The translations under genes and the position numbers were made by a program. DNA of 26,963 bases, from NCBI RefSeq assembly GCF_035695185.1, contig NZ_DASSES010000111.1:1-26963 (forward strand), in the 5' to 3' direction. Of this stretch, positions 1-6,989 are shown piece after piece. The notes beneath the pieces are model-generated. The model ran no database searches, was not told where the DNA came from, and worked only from the letters and a program-made list of their open reading frames with translations. Source of the DNA: Frateuria_A sp035695185 (GTDB lineage: Bacteria; Pseudomonadota; Gammaproteobacteria; Xanthomonadales; Rhodanobacteraceae). Position 1 is the stretch's first letter. Every line of letters begins with the position of its first letter.

Positions 1-545
1 TGCGTGCCGTGGCCGAAGGTCAGCACCAGCAGGGTGGCCGGGCCGTACACCACGTAGCCGGCGGCCAGCTGCTGCGTGCCCGGCTGCAGGAAGTCCCCGA
101 CCTTCGGTTCGGTCACGCCATCGGGGCATCGCAGCACCGAGAAGATCGTGCCGACGGAGATGTTGACGTCGATGTTGGACGACCCGTCCAGCGGATCGAA
201 CAGCAGCAGGTGGTTGCCCTTCGGGTACATGTCCGGGATCGGCTGCGGGTCTTCCATCTCCTCCGAGGCGCAAGCGGCCAGGTGGCCGCCCCAGGCATTG
301 GCCTCGAGCAGGATCTCGTTGGAGATCACGTCCAGCTTCTTCTGCGCCTCGCCCTGCACGTTCATGCTCAACGCCCCCGGGCTGCCGGCATTGCCCAGCA
401 CGCCGCCCAGCGCGCCCTTGCTGGTCGCCACCGCGATGCGCTTGCAGGCGCGCGTGACCACCTCGATCAACAGCGACAGCTCGGCGTTGATGTGGCCGGC
501 GCGGCGTTCCTCGATCAGGAACTGGATCAGCGAGACAGGCTTCAT
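1..545 (-). CDS. fbp: Fructose-1,6-bisphosphatase class I, N-terminal part (cut by window edge)
   Basis: Hydrolyses fructose-1,6-bisphosphate to fructose-6-phosphate in cytosolic gluconeogenesis. About 181 codons are visible, starting at the ATG at 545 (MKPVSLIQFLIQE). Family hallmarks seen: the phosphate/metal site 'LLLFDPLDGSSNIDVNIS', the acidic 'CASEEMEDP' segment, and 'GYVVYGPATLLVLTFGHG' running off the left edge. Class I proteins are about 330 residues, so the C-terminal 45% lies outside. The spacing of the metal-binding motifs (E...E, then DPLDG) looks normal. On the minus strand a TAAAAT hexamer (574-579) lies about 30 nt upstream of the start and may be a -10 box, but no good -35 is visible. 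The gene is divergent from the detoxification run that begins at 750. Confidence 0.95.
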   Translation of the reverse strand, partial: MKPVSLIQFLIEERRAGHINAELSLLIEVVTRACKRIAVATSKGALGGVLGNAGSPGALSMNVQGEAQKKLDVISNEILLEANAWGGHLAACASEEMEDPQPIPDMYPKGNHLLLFDPLDGSSNIDVNISVGTIFSVLRCPDGVTEPKVGDFLQPGTQQLAAGYVVYGPATLLVLTFGHGT

Positions 546-749
546 GGCGGGTCCGTGGCGGAAGGGAGCGGGCATTTTACGGGGTGCGCGTGAATGGCGT
601 TACGGCGCGCCATGGACCGGCGCCCCCGGCGTCAGCCGCGGGACGGCGGCGAACGGCCCTCGGGAAGTGGTCGGGCACCGCCCTCTACTGACATCACGCT
701 GGCAGCAGCCCCCGCCCATCCTGTGCACCTTGCAACGGAGGCGAAGGCG

Positions 750-1358
750 ATGCGCGACACGGTCTATTTCCTGGTGTTCGACGGATTTGCGGATTGGCAG
801 GCGGCGCTGGCGCTGTGCGAGGTGCGCCGGCCAGGCGACTGGCAAGTGGCCACGGTAGGGTTTACCCGCGCACCGGTACGCTCGATGGGCGGCCTGGCGG
901 TGCAGCCGGAGTTGAGCCTGGCCGAGCTGGATTTCGCGCGCGCGGCACTCACCATCGTGCCCGGCGGGCACCTGTGGCAACGCGGCGAGGGCGCCTCGGC
1001 GGTCGCCGCACTGCGCCAGCTGCATGGCGCGGGCTCGGTCGTGGCCGGCATCGACAGCGGCGTGCTGGCGCTGGCCCGGGCCGGCCTGCTCGACCGCTGC
1101 CGGCACACCGGCAACTGGGCCGGGCACATCGACACGCAGGTCCCCGGCTATGCCGGCAGCGCGCAGTACGACGCCTCGCTGCTCGCGGTCAGCGACGGCG
1201 GCACGATCACCGCCAGCCATCTGGGCAGCGTGGAGTTCGCGCGCGAGGTGATCCGCACGCTGGACCTCTACGGCGCGACCGACCGCGAGCACTGGTACCG
1301 CCTGTTCAAGCACGCCCAGCTGCCGCCGTGGTGCGTCGGCGAAGCGGCGGCGGCGTGA
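750..1358 (+). CDS. DJ-1/PfpI (type 1 glutamine amidotransferase-like) protein, nucleophile Cys absent
   Basis: The 202-aa protein has the DJ-1/PfpI fold: an N-terminal 'TVYFLVFDGFADWQAALAL' strand-helix, 'LTIVPGGHLW' (the PGG turn), then the elbow 'AGIDSGVLALARAGLLD' and 'HTGN'. In most relatives the elbow reads like 'AICGATLALARAGLLD'; here the cysteine position aligns with Asp102, followed by Ser103. The usual cysteine-dependent amidase, glyoxalase-III or deglycase chemistry is therefore doubtful. The ATG at 750 was chosen because a purine-rich SD-like GGAGG (737-741) precedes it and the family N-terminus begins there; the open frame extends upstream without family sequence. It is the first gene of the run to 3695, and only 11 nt separate it from the next ORF. 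Confidence 0.85.
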   Translation: MRDTVYFLVFDGFADWQAALALCEVRRPGDWQVATVGFTRAPVRSMGGLAVQPELSLAELDFARAALTIVPGGHLWQRGEGASAVAALRQLHGAGSVVAGIDSGVLALARAGLLDRCRHTGNWAGHIDTQVPGYAGSAQYDASLLAVSDGGTITASHLGSVEFAREVIRTLDLYGATDREHWYRLFKHAQLPPWCVGEAAAA

Positions 1359-1369
1359 GGAGGGCGACC

Positions 1370-1534
1370 ATGCATCCCATCCTGCATCGCCTCGCCGACG
1401 CCTATCGCCCGCTGGCCGGGCGCAACCGGCTGGTGGAAGGAGCGCATCCGCTGCCGCCGGCTCCCGGCGACCGGCTGCGCCGGCGGATGACCGTTCTGGC
1501 GCTGGTCGCCACGCTTTTCGGACGTCGGCCATGA
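1370..1534 (+). CDS. Small orphan protein, 54 aa
   Basis: I do not recognise this protein. It is supported by context: a strong SD-like GAGGAGGGCG (1357-1366) lies just before the ATG at 1370, and its TGA overlaps the next gene's ATG (ATGA at 1531-1534), the usual mark of translational coupling. The sequence is basic and proline-rich in the middle (LPPAPGDRLRRR) and ends in a short hydrophobic stretch, 'MTVLALVATLF', followed by GRRP. That stretch is too short for a convincing transmembrane helix and could be an amphipathic anchor. It could also be a non-functional bridging ORF kept only to couple its neighbours. Confidence 0.55.
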   Translation: MHPILHRLADAYRPLAGRNRLVEGAHPLPPAPGDRLRRRMTVLALVATLFGRRP

Positions 1535-2271
1535 GCACACACACTGTTTTCGAACTGCGCCAGTACACGCTGTGCCCCGGCCAGCGCGAGCGGCTGGTGG
1601 AGCTGTTCGAGCGCGAGTTCGTCGAGCCACAGGAAGCGCTCGGCATGGGCCTGCCGGGTCAGTTCCGCGACCTCGACGATCCGGACCGCTTCATCTGGCT
1701 GCGCAGTTTCCCGGACATGGCCACGCGCGCCGCGGCGCTGGCCGCGTTCTACGACGGCCCGGTCTGGCGCGCCCACCGCGAGGCGGCCAACGCCACCATG
1801 CTCGATTCGGACGACGTGCTGTTGCTGCGGCCGACCCAGCCTTTCGCGCTGGGCCGCGTGCATCGCCCTTCGCCCGGCGAACGCGCGCCGGCGGGTCTGT
1901 TGAGCGCCACGATCTGCCCCGTGCCGCCCACCGAGATCGCGGCGCTGGCACGCAGCTTCGACACGCAGGTGCGGCCCGTGCTGGAGCGGCTCGGTGCGCC
2001 CGTGCTGGCGCAGTTCGTCACCGAGCCCGCGCGCAACACCTACCCGCGCCTGCCGGTGCGCGAGGGCGAGAGCGTATTCGTCTGGTTTGCCGCGTTCGCC
2101 GATGCGGCGACACAGGCGCGGGTTCAGGCCGCGGCGGCCGTCGATCCAGCCGCCAGCGCCTGGCTCCAGCGGCTGGACGCGGTACCCGAAACCCTGCGCC
2201 TGGCGCCCACGCCGCGCTCGCTGTTGCGCGGCACGCCGGCGTCCGCCACGCCCACCGGGGAGCACGCATGA
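1531..2271 (+). CDS. NIPSNAP family protein, two ferredoxin-like domains
   Basis: The 246-aa protein begins with the NIPSNAP signature 'VFELRQYTLCPGQRERLVEL' and continues with 'FIWLRSFPDMATRAAALAAF' and 'PVWRAHREAANATMLDSDDV', typical of the alpha/beta ferredoxin-like barrel (about residues 5-105). The second half (about 120-235) looks like a diverged copy of the same fold. The biochemical role of bacterial NIPSNAPs is unsettled, though they often occur next to small-molecule-modifying enzymes. The start is fixed by the 4-nt ATGA overlap with the 54-aa ORF, and the stop overlaps the ATG of the GFA gene in the same way, so all three are probably co-translated. There is no signal peptide, so it should be cytosolic. 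Confidence 0.85.
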   Translation: MSTHTVFELRQYTLCPGQRERLVELFEREFVEPQEALGMGLPGQFRDLDDPDRFIWLRSFPDMATRAAALAAFYDGPVWRAHREAANATMLDSDDVLLLRPTQPFALGRVHRPSPGERAPAGLLSATICPVPPTEIAALARSFDTQVRPVLERLGAPVLAQFVTEPARNTYPRLPVREGESVFVWFAAFADAATQARVQAAAAVDPAASAWLQRLDAVPETLRLAPTPRSLLRGTPASATPTGEHA

Positions 2272-2672
2272 ACAAGGCCTACCACGGCAGTTGCCACTGC
2301 GGCGCCGTGCGCTTTACCGCCGATATCGACCTGTCCGCCGGCACCGGCCGCTGCAACTGCTCGATCTGCAGCAAGACGCGCCGCTGGGGTGTGATCGTCC
2401 GGCCGGACGCCTTCCGGCTGCTGGAAGGCGACGCGGCGCTGGCGGACTACCAGTTCGGCACGCACAGCATGCATTACCGCTTCTGCCGGCACTGCGGCAT
2501 CCAGCCTTTCGGCACCGGCCATCTGGAACCACTGGGCGGCGACTTCGTCAGCGTCAACCTGGCCTGCCTTGACGATGCCAGCCCGCAGGAGATGGCCGAG
2601 GCACCGGTGCGCTATTTCGACGGTCGCCACGACAACTGGACGAACCCGCCGGCCGTGATCGGCTACCTCTAG
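2268..2672 (+). CDS. GFA (glutathione-dependent formaldehyde-activating, DUF636) family protein
   Basis: The 134-aa protein carries the zinc-binding cysteine pattern of the GFA/CENP-V family: Cys9-x-Cys11 ('GSCHCGAVRF'), Cys29-x-Cys31-x2-Cys34 ('CNCSICSK') and Cys73-x2-Cys76 ('CRHCGIQPF'). Length matches the family (about 120-140 aa). The best-studied member, Paracoccus Gfa, was described as accelerating S-hydroxymethylglutathione formation; the substrates of most homologues are unknown. It starts within the stop of the NIPSNAP gene (ATGA), and the next gene follows after a 10-nt gap containing an AGGAG SD. Placement beside VOC and GST proteins fits handling of glutathione adducts. No membrane or export signal is seen. 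Confidence 0.9.
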   Translation: MNKAYHGSCHCGAVRFTADIDLSAGTGRCNCSICSKTRRWGVIVRPDAFRLLEGDAALADYQFGTHSMHYRFCRHCGIQPFGTGHLEPLGGDFVSVNLACLDDASPQEMAEAPVRYFDGRHDNWTNPPAVIGYL

Positions 2673-2682
2673 GAGCGATCCC

Positions 2683-3072
2683 ATGTTCGATCATCTGGGC
2701 CTGCCCGTTACCGAGCTGGAAGAAGCGCGCCGCTTCTACGAACAGGCGCTGGCACCGCTCGGCATCGCGGTGGTGAAGAGCTATCCGGACGCCGCGGGCC
2801 TGGCCGCCGGCCGGGGCCACCGGGGCGAGCAGGAACTCTGGCTGACCCGCGCCGACCACGCGCCGACGCCGCTGCACATCGCCTTCGCGGCCGCCGACCG
2901 CGCGCAGGTCGACGCCTTCCACCGCGCCGCGCTGGCGGCCGGTGCGCGCGACAACGGCGCGCCCGGCTTGCGCCCGCAGTACCACGACCACTACTACGGC
3001 GCCTTCGTGATCGGCCCGGACGGGCACAACCTCGAAGCGGTCTGCCACGAGGCCGAGGAGACGCAGGCATGA
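2683..3072 (+). CDS. VOC (glyoxalase/bleomycin-resistance) family protein
   Basis: The 129-aa single VOC unit starts with the canonical 'MFDHLGLPVTELEEARRFYE'. Likely metal ligands seen are His4, a His in 'PLHIAFAA' and Glu in 'HNLEAVCHE'. The sequence 'HDHYYGAFVIGPDGHNLEAV' is the usual closing strand pair and resembles the GloA-like cluster often annotated only as 'VOC family'. The enzyme could be a dioxygenase, a glutathione-dependent isomerase or a fosfomycin-resistance-type transferase; the substrate cannot be read from sequence. SD AGGAG precedes the ATG by 6 nt. The stop overlaps the GST start (ATGA at 3069-3072), so VOC and GST are probably coupled. Confidence 0.9.
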   Translation: MFDHLGLPVTELEEARRFYEQALAPLGIAVVKSYPDAAGLAAGRGHRGEQELWLTRADHAPTPLHIAFAAADRAQVDAFHRAALAAGARDNGAPGLRPQYHDHYYGAFVIGPDGHNLEAVCHEAEETQA

Positions 3073-3695
3073 GTCCGCCCAGGGTCACTTTCTTCCATGC
3101 GCCGCAGTCACGCTCGCGCGGCACGCTGGCGTTGCTCGAGGAACTGGGCGTGGCGTACGACCTGCACCTGCTCGACCTCAAGGCGGGCACGCAACGCGAT
3201 CCGGCCTATCTCGCGCTCAATCCGTTGGGCAAGGTGCCGGCGATCCGGCACGAGGGCGCGATGGTCACCGAGCAGCCGGCGGTGATGATGTACCTGGCCG
3301 ACCTGTACCCGGAGCAGGGCCTGGCGCCCCCGATCGGCGATCCGCTGCGCGGGCCGTACCTGCGCTGGATGGTGTTCTACGGCGCGTGCTTCGAGCCGGC
3401 GCTGGTCGACCACTCGATGCAGCGTGAGCCGGCCCCGCATGCGACCTCGCCCTACGGCACCTGGCAGGAGGTGCTGGATGCCATCGTCACCCAGCTCACC
3501 CCCGGACCCTGGCTGCTCGGCGAGCGCTTCAGCGCCGCCGATGTGCTGTGGGGCACGGCGCTGCACTGGACCACCATGTTCAAGCTGGTACCCGAGCTGC
3601 CGCCGCTGCGTGCGTACATCGACCGCGTGCGTGCGCGCCCCGCGATGCAGCGGGCCGAGGCCAGGGATGCGCAGTTCCTCGCCAGCCAGAGCTGA
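3069..3695 (+). CDS. Glutathione S-transferase family protein
   Basis: The 208-aa protein shows the N-terminal thioredoxin-like GST domain ('FFHAPQSRSRGTLALLEEL', 'NPLGKVPAI' with the cis-Pro) and an all-helical C-terminal domain ('WLLGERFSAADVLWGTALHW', the N-capping box). Ser residues in 'PQSRSRG' are candidates for activating the glutathione thiol. The glutathione-gamma-glutamyl site, usually 'ES' before the helix, reads 'TEQPAVMMYL', so Ser is replaced by Gln; binding may be altered. It is cytosolic and should conjugate or reduce electrophiles with glutathione. It is the last enzyme gene of the run; the regulator follows after 57 nt. Confidence 0.92.
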   Translation: MSPPRVTFFHAPQSRSRGTLALLEELGVAYDLHLLDLKAGTQRDPAYLALNPLGKVPAIRHEGAMVTEQPAVMMYLADLYPEQGLAPPIGDPLRGPYLRWMVFYGACFEPALVDHSMQREPAPHATSPYGTWQEVLDAIVTQLTPGPWLLGERFSAADVLWGTALHWTTMFKLVPELPPLRAYIDRVRARPAMQRAEARDAQFLASQS

Positions 3696-3752
3696 GCGGC
3701 GGCGGCCGGTGGCGCACTGGCCCGCGCGCCGGGCCTCGGCGATCATGCGCGC

Positions 3753-4454
3753 ATGCGCCGCGCCGACCGCCTGTTCCTCATCATCCACGCCCTGCGCGGG
3801 CGCCGCACCGCGCTGCAGGCGCGCGCGCTTGCCGAGACGCTGGGCGTCTCGCTGCGCACCGTCTACCGCGACGTGGCCGACCTGCAGCTCTCCGGCGTGC
3901 CGATCGAGGGCGAAGCGGGCGTGGGCTACGTGCTGCGCAAGGGCGCGGACATCCCGCCGCTGATGTTCACCGCCGAGGAACTCGAATCGCTGGTGGTCGG
4001 CACGCGCTTCGTGCGCGCCTTCGCCGGGGAGCGCCTGGCCGAGGGCGCGCAGGCGGCGCTGATGAAGATCGAGGCGGTGTTGCCGCCGGAGCTGCGTGAG
4101 CGCGCCGCGCGCACGCGTATCTACGCGCCGGTATGGCGTGACGAATACAGCACCGCCTTCGCCGCGCGGATCGATCGCCTGCATGCGGCGATCGAGGCGC
4201 AGCTGGTGCTGCGGCTGGTCTACCGCGACGAGGCGGGGCAGGCCAGCACGCGCGACGTCGAGCCGCTGTGCCTGGCGTTCTGGGGCGGCAAGTGGACGCT
4301 CGGCAGCTGGTGCCGCCTGCGCGGCGCGTTCCGGAATTTCCGCCCCGACCGCATCGACCGGCTCGACGAGACGGGCGAGCGCTTCGCCACCGGCGAGGGA
4401 CGCAACCTGGACGCCTACCTGGACGCCATGCGCGGCTACTACGCCGGCCTCTAG
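3753..4454 (+). CDS. YafY-type HTH/WYL-domain transcriptional regulator
   Basis: The 233-aa protein has an N-terminal winged helix of the HTH_11/DeoR kind ('RADRLFLIIHALRGRR', 'LGVSLRTVYRDVADLQ', 'YVLRKG'), a linker, and a C-terminal WYL domain (about residues 130-215) with 'GGKWTLGSWCRLRGAFRNFR', in which the name-giving W-Y-L reads W-T-L. WYL regulators sense ligands or nucleic acids and control adjacent genes. Being co-directional and 57 nt behind the GST, it is the likely regulator of the upstream detoxification run. The ATG at 3753 has only a weak SD. An out-of-frame ATG lies 8 nt upstream. Confidence 0.88.
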   Translation: MRRADRLFLIIHALRGRRTALQARALAETLGVSLRTVYRDVADLQLSGVPIEGEAGVGYVLRKGADIPPLMFTAEELESLVVGTRFVRAFAGERLAEGAQAALMKIEAVLPPELRERAARTRIYAPVWRDEYSTAFAARIDRLHAAIEAQLVLRLVYRDEAGQASTRDVEPLCLAFWGGKWTLGSWCRLRGAFRNFRPDRIDRLDETGERFATGEGRNLDAYLDAMRGYYAGL

Positions 4455-4600
4455 CCGGGGCGCAGGCAGCACATCCGTGGGCGATGGCGGGCCATGCCGG
4501 TCGCGCGTCCAACGAAGCCGATGCCATGGCAGGCCAGGCGGGCACTCCATGGCCCCCGCATCTTTGCGATGATCACCGCTCCCCTCGCAAGGAGCCTCCG

Positions 4601-6358
4601 ATGAACCACCTGCTGGGCGGCCTGCTGGCCGCGGGCCTGATGCTTGCCCCGGCCGTGCATGCCAACGACGCCGACGACGCCTTCAAGGCGATCTACACCC
4701 ACGAATGGGCCTGGCGCACCGGGCAGGGCGACGTCAGTGCCTCGGGCGAGACGCAACCGGACGACGGCCGGCTGGACAACGTCGACGCGGCCAGCCAGCA
4801 GCGGCGCCTGGAGCGATGGCAGCGCGTGCTGGCCCGGCTCGACGCGCTGGACCCGGCCCAGCTCTCGCCGGCCAACCAGGTCAACTACGCCATCTACCAC
4901 GCGCAGATCGCCAACCTGCTCGCCGACCAGCGCTTCAGGACCTGGCAGATGCCGTTCAACAGCGACTCGGCGTTCTGGAGCGACATCGGCTATCAGCTGG
5001 ACGGCGAGCACCTGCGCACGGGCGCCGACTACCGCCGCTATCTCGACCGGCTGGCGCAGATCCCCGCGTACTTCGACCAGCAGATCGCCAACATGCGGCT
5101 GGGCCTGGCGCGCGGCTTTTCGGTGCCGCGCGCGGTGCTGGACGGGCGCGACGTTTCGATCGCGGCCGTGGCGGACCTGAAGGACCCCACCGCCAGCAGC
5201 TTCTACGAGCCATTCAAGCACATGCCCGACGCGATCCCCGCCGAGCAGGCGCAGGCACTGCAGGGCGAGGCGCTGCGGCGCATCCGCGACGAGGTCATTC
5301 CGGCCTACGGCAAGCTGCTGGCCTTCTTCCGCCGGACCTACGTGCCGCACGCGCGTACCACGCTGGCGGCCGAGGCATTGCCGGACGGCAAGGCGTTCTA
5401 CCGCCAGCAGATCCGCGAATACACCACGCTGGACCTGGATCCCGACACGATCCACCGGATCGGGCTGGAGCAGGTGGCGAAGATCCATGCGCAGATGCTC
5501 CAGACCATGAAGGACAGCGGCTTCAAGGGCGACTTCCCCGCGTTCCTCGACTTCCTGCGCACCGACCCGCAGTTCTACGCCAAGACCCCGCAGGAACTGC
5601 TGCGCCGGACCGCCTGGGTCGCCAAGCAGGTGGACGGCCAGCTGGGCCGCTTCTTCGGCCATCTGCCGCGCGCGCGCTTCGCCATCGTGCCGGTGCCGGC
5701 CGACATCGCGCCGTACTACACCTCCGGCCGTGGCGGCGCGGACGCCTACCTGGTCAACACCTACGACCTGCCGTCGCGCCCGCTGTTCAACATGCCGGCG
5801 CTGACCCTGCACGAGTCCTACCCCGGGCATGCATTGCAGCTGGAGCTGGCCGCCGAGCAGAAGGGCCAGCCCGCGTTCCGGCGTGAGGGCTACATCTCCG
5901 CCTTCGGCGAGGGTTGGGGGTTGTACTCGGAGTACCTGGGCAACGAGATGGGCATCTACCAGACGCCCTACCAGCGCTTCGGCTACCTCACCTACCAGAT
6001 GTGGCGCGCCTGCCGGCTGGTGGTCGACACCGGCATCCACCACCTGGGCTGGACCCGCAGCCAGGCGATCGACTACCTGACGCAGAACACCGCGCTGTCG
6101 GCGCGCGAGATCGCCAACGAGGTGGACCGCTACATCAGCTGGCCGGGACAGGCGCTGTCCTATGAGCTGGGCTACCTGAAGATCCGCCAGCTGCGCGGCA
6201 AGGCCGAGCACGCGCTGGGCAGCAAGTTCGACCTGCGCCACTTCCACGACACCGTGCTGCAGCTGGGGTCGGTGCCGCTGCCGGTGCTGGAGCAGCGCAT
6301 CGACCGGTTCATCGCCGAGGGTGGCCCGGCACCGGACTACGGCTGCGACTGCAAATGA
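4601..6358 (+). CDS. Secreted DUF885 family protein, putative zinc metallo-hydrolase
   Basis: The 585-aa protein begins with a Sec signal peptide (MNHLLGGLLAAGLMLAPAVHA, probable cut before NDADD). DUF885 features are clear: 'LTLHESYPGH' (His404, Glu405, His410) and, about 27 residues later, 'EGWGLYSEYLG' (Glu437), which together make a gluzincin-like metal site resembling that of carboxypeptidase Taq. The usual length is about 580-600 aa, so the gene is complete. The protein should be periplasmic; family members are mostly uncharacterised, some annotated as peptidases. The start is supported by SD AAGGAG 8-13 nt upstream. The open frame extends upstream to 4268, but that part overlaps the WYL regulator gene and is not family sequence. 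It ends in an odd 'GCDCK'. No obvious operon partner is present. Confidence 0.92.
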   Translation: MNHLLGGLLAAGLMLAPAVHANDADDAFKAIYTHEWAWRTGQGDVSASGETQPDDGRLDNVDAASQQRRLERWQRVLARLDALDPAQLSPANQVNYAIYHAQIANLLADQRFRTWQMPFNSDSAFWSDIGYQLDGEHLRTGADYRRYLDRLAQIPAYFDQQIANMRLGLARGFSVPRAVLDGRDVSIAAVADLKDPTASSFYEPFKHMPDAIPAEQAQALQGEALRRIRDEVIPAYGKLLAFFRRTYVPHARTTLAAEALPDGKAFYRQQIREYTTLDLDPDTIHRIGLEQVAKIHAQMLQTMKDSGFKGDFPAFLDFLRTDPQFYAKTPQELLRRTAWVAKQVDGQLGRFFGHLPRARFAIVPVPADIAPYYTSGRGGADAYLVNTYDLPSRPLFNMPALTLHESYPGHALQLELAAEQKGQPAFRREGYISAFGEGWGLYSEYLGNEMGIYQTPYQRFGYLTYQMWRACRLVVDTGIHHLGWTRSQAIDYLTQNTALSAREIANEVDRYISWPGQALSYELGYLKIRQLRGKAEHALGSKFDLRHFHDTVLQLGSVPLPVLEQRIDRFIAEGGPAPDYGCDCK

Positions 6359-6383
6359 CGGGTGGTGGCGGGAGCGTTCCTGT

Positions 6384-6408
6384 TGCGACCGGGGCGACGG
6401 CGGTCGCA
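6384..6408. terminator. Hairpin after the DUF885 gene
   Basis: A perfect 8-bp inverted repeat, TGCGACCG / CGGTCGCA, with a 9-nt loop lies 26 nt after the DUF885 stop. No T-run follows, so it is a weak candidate for intrinsic termination. It separates the DUF885 gene from the toxin-antitoxin promoter. Confidence 0.4.
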
Positions 6409-6437
6409 CAGAGGTCCGCGCCAGCGGTGTGCCCGCG

Positions 6438-6467
6438 TTGCGACGCACTGCACATTTGAAGTAAAAT
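6438..6467 (+). promoter_or_regulatory. Sigma70-like promoter of the RES/Xre locus
   Basis: TTGCGA (6438-6443) and TAAAAT (6462-6467) are separated by 18 nt, close to the sigma70 consensus. They lie 30 nt upstream of the antitoxin start, which carries SD AAGGAG (6483-6488). Confidence 0.55.
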
Positions 6468-6476
6468 GCCTTCGAA
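6455..6476. promoter_or_regulatory. Candidate antitoxin operator over the -10 box
   Basis: TTTGAAG (6455-6461) and CTTCGAA (6470-6476) form an inverted repeat with one mismatch. The 8-nt spacer contains the -10 hexamer. Antitoxins of this family commonly autorepress by binding palindromes at their own promoter, and the position fits that role. This is inference from position and symmetry only. Confidence 0.4.
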
Positions 6477-6496
6477 CTCCAAAAGGAGAGTCACGC

Positions 6497-6889
6497 ATGC
6501 TGGCCCATCCACGCCCCGAACAGGCCCCCGCAGGCGACCTTGGCGGCCCCGCGCTGCGCTCCTTCTTCCGCCTGGCCGAGCACTGGAAACTGCGCATCGC
6601 CGAACAACGCCGCCTGCTCGGCGACCCCGCCGAGTCGACCTTCTTCAAGTGGAAGCGCGACCAGCAGGGCAACCCCGGTCGCGACGTGATCGAACGCATC
6701 AGCTACCTGCTGGGGATCTGGAAATCGCTGCAGATCCTGTTCCCCGACCCGGCCCAGGCCGACGCCTGGCTGCGCAAGCCCAACCAGGCGCCGCTGTTCG
6801 GCGGCCATTCGGCGCTCGAGCGCATGCTCTCGGGCAACGTCGGCGACCTCTACGTGGTGCGCCAATACCTGGATGCACAACGCGGCTGA
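6497..6889 (+). CDS. Xre/MbcA/ParS-type antitoxin (DUF2384)
   Basis: The 130-aa protein has an N-terminal helix-rich, Xre-like DNA-binding region ('FFRLAEHWKLRIAEQRRLLG', 'VIERISYLLGIWKSLQIL') and a C-terminal DUF2384 segment ('LFPDPAQADAWLRKPN', 'LFGGHSALERMLSG', 'DLYVVRQYLDAQRG') that in this family caps the toxin active site. The ATG at 6497 has SD AAGGAG 8 nt upstream; the longer open frame starting at 6362 would include the promoter and is rejected. The partner RES toxin follows. The antitoxin should neutralise the toxin and repress the operon. Confidence 0.9.
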   Translation: MLAHPRPEQAPAGDLGGPALRSFFRLAEHWKLRIAEQRRLLGDPAESTFFKWKRDQQGNPGRDVIERISYLLGIWKSLQILFPDPAQADAWLRKPNQAPLFGGHSALERMLSGNVGDLYVVRQYLDAQRG

Positions 6890-6989
6890 GCCCCGCACGG
6901 AGACGCCGGTCGCGCCCGGCGAGATCTCCGGCTGCCATGCTTGGCTCCTCCCCGCGCAAGCCGCGGTGGACGCACACCCAGGAGCCTGC

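Noticed and set aside
591..618. GGCGCGCC palindrome between fbp and the DJ-1-like gene as an operator
   Set aside because: An 8-bp GC-only palindrome is expected by chance in DNA this GC-rich, and no second copy or promoter element lines up with it.
3108..4550. 480-residue minus-strand open frame across the GST and WYL genes
   Set aside because: It spans two well-supported plus-strand genes and has no recognisable domain.
4451..6448. 665-residue minus-strand open frame opposite the DUF885 gene
   Set aside because: It mirrors the DUF885 gene, which has a signal peptide, metal motifs and SD; GC-rich codon bias keeps the antisense frame open.
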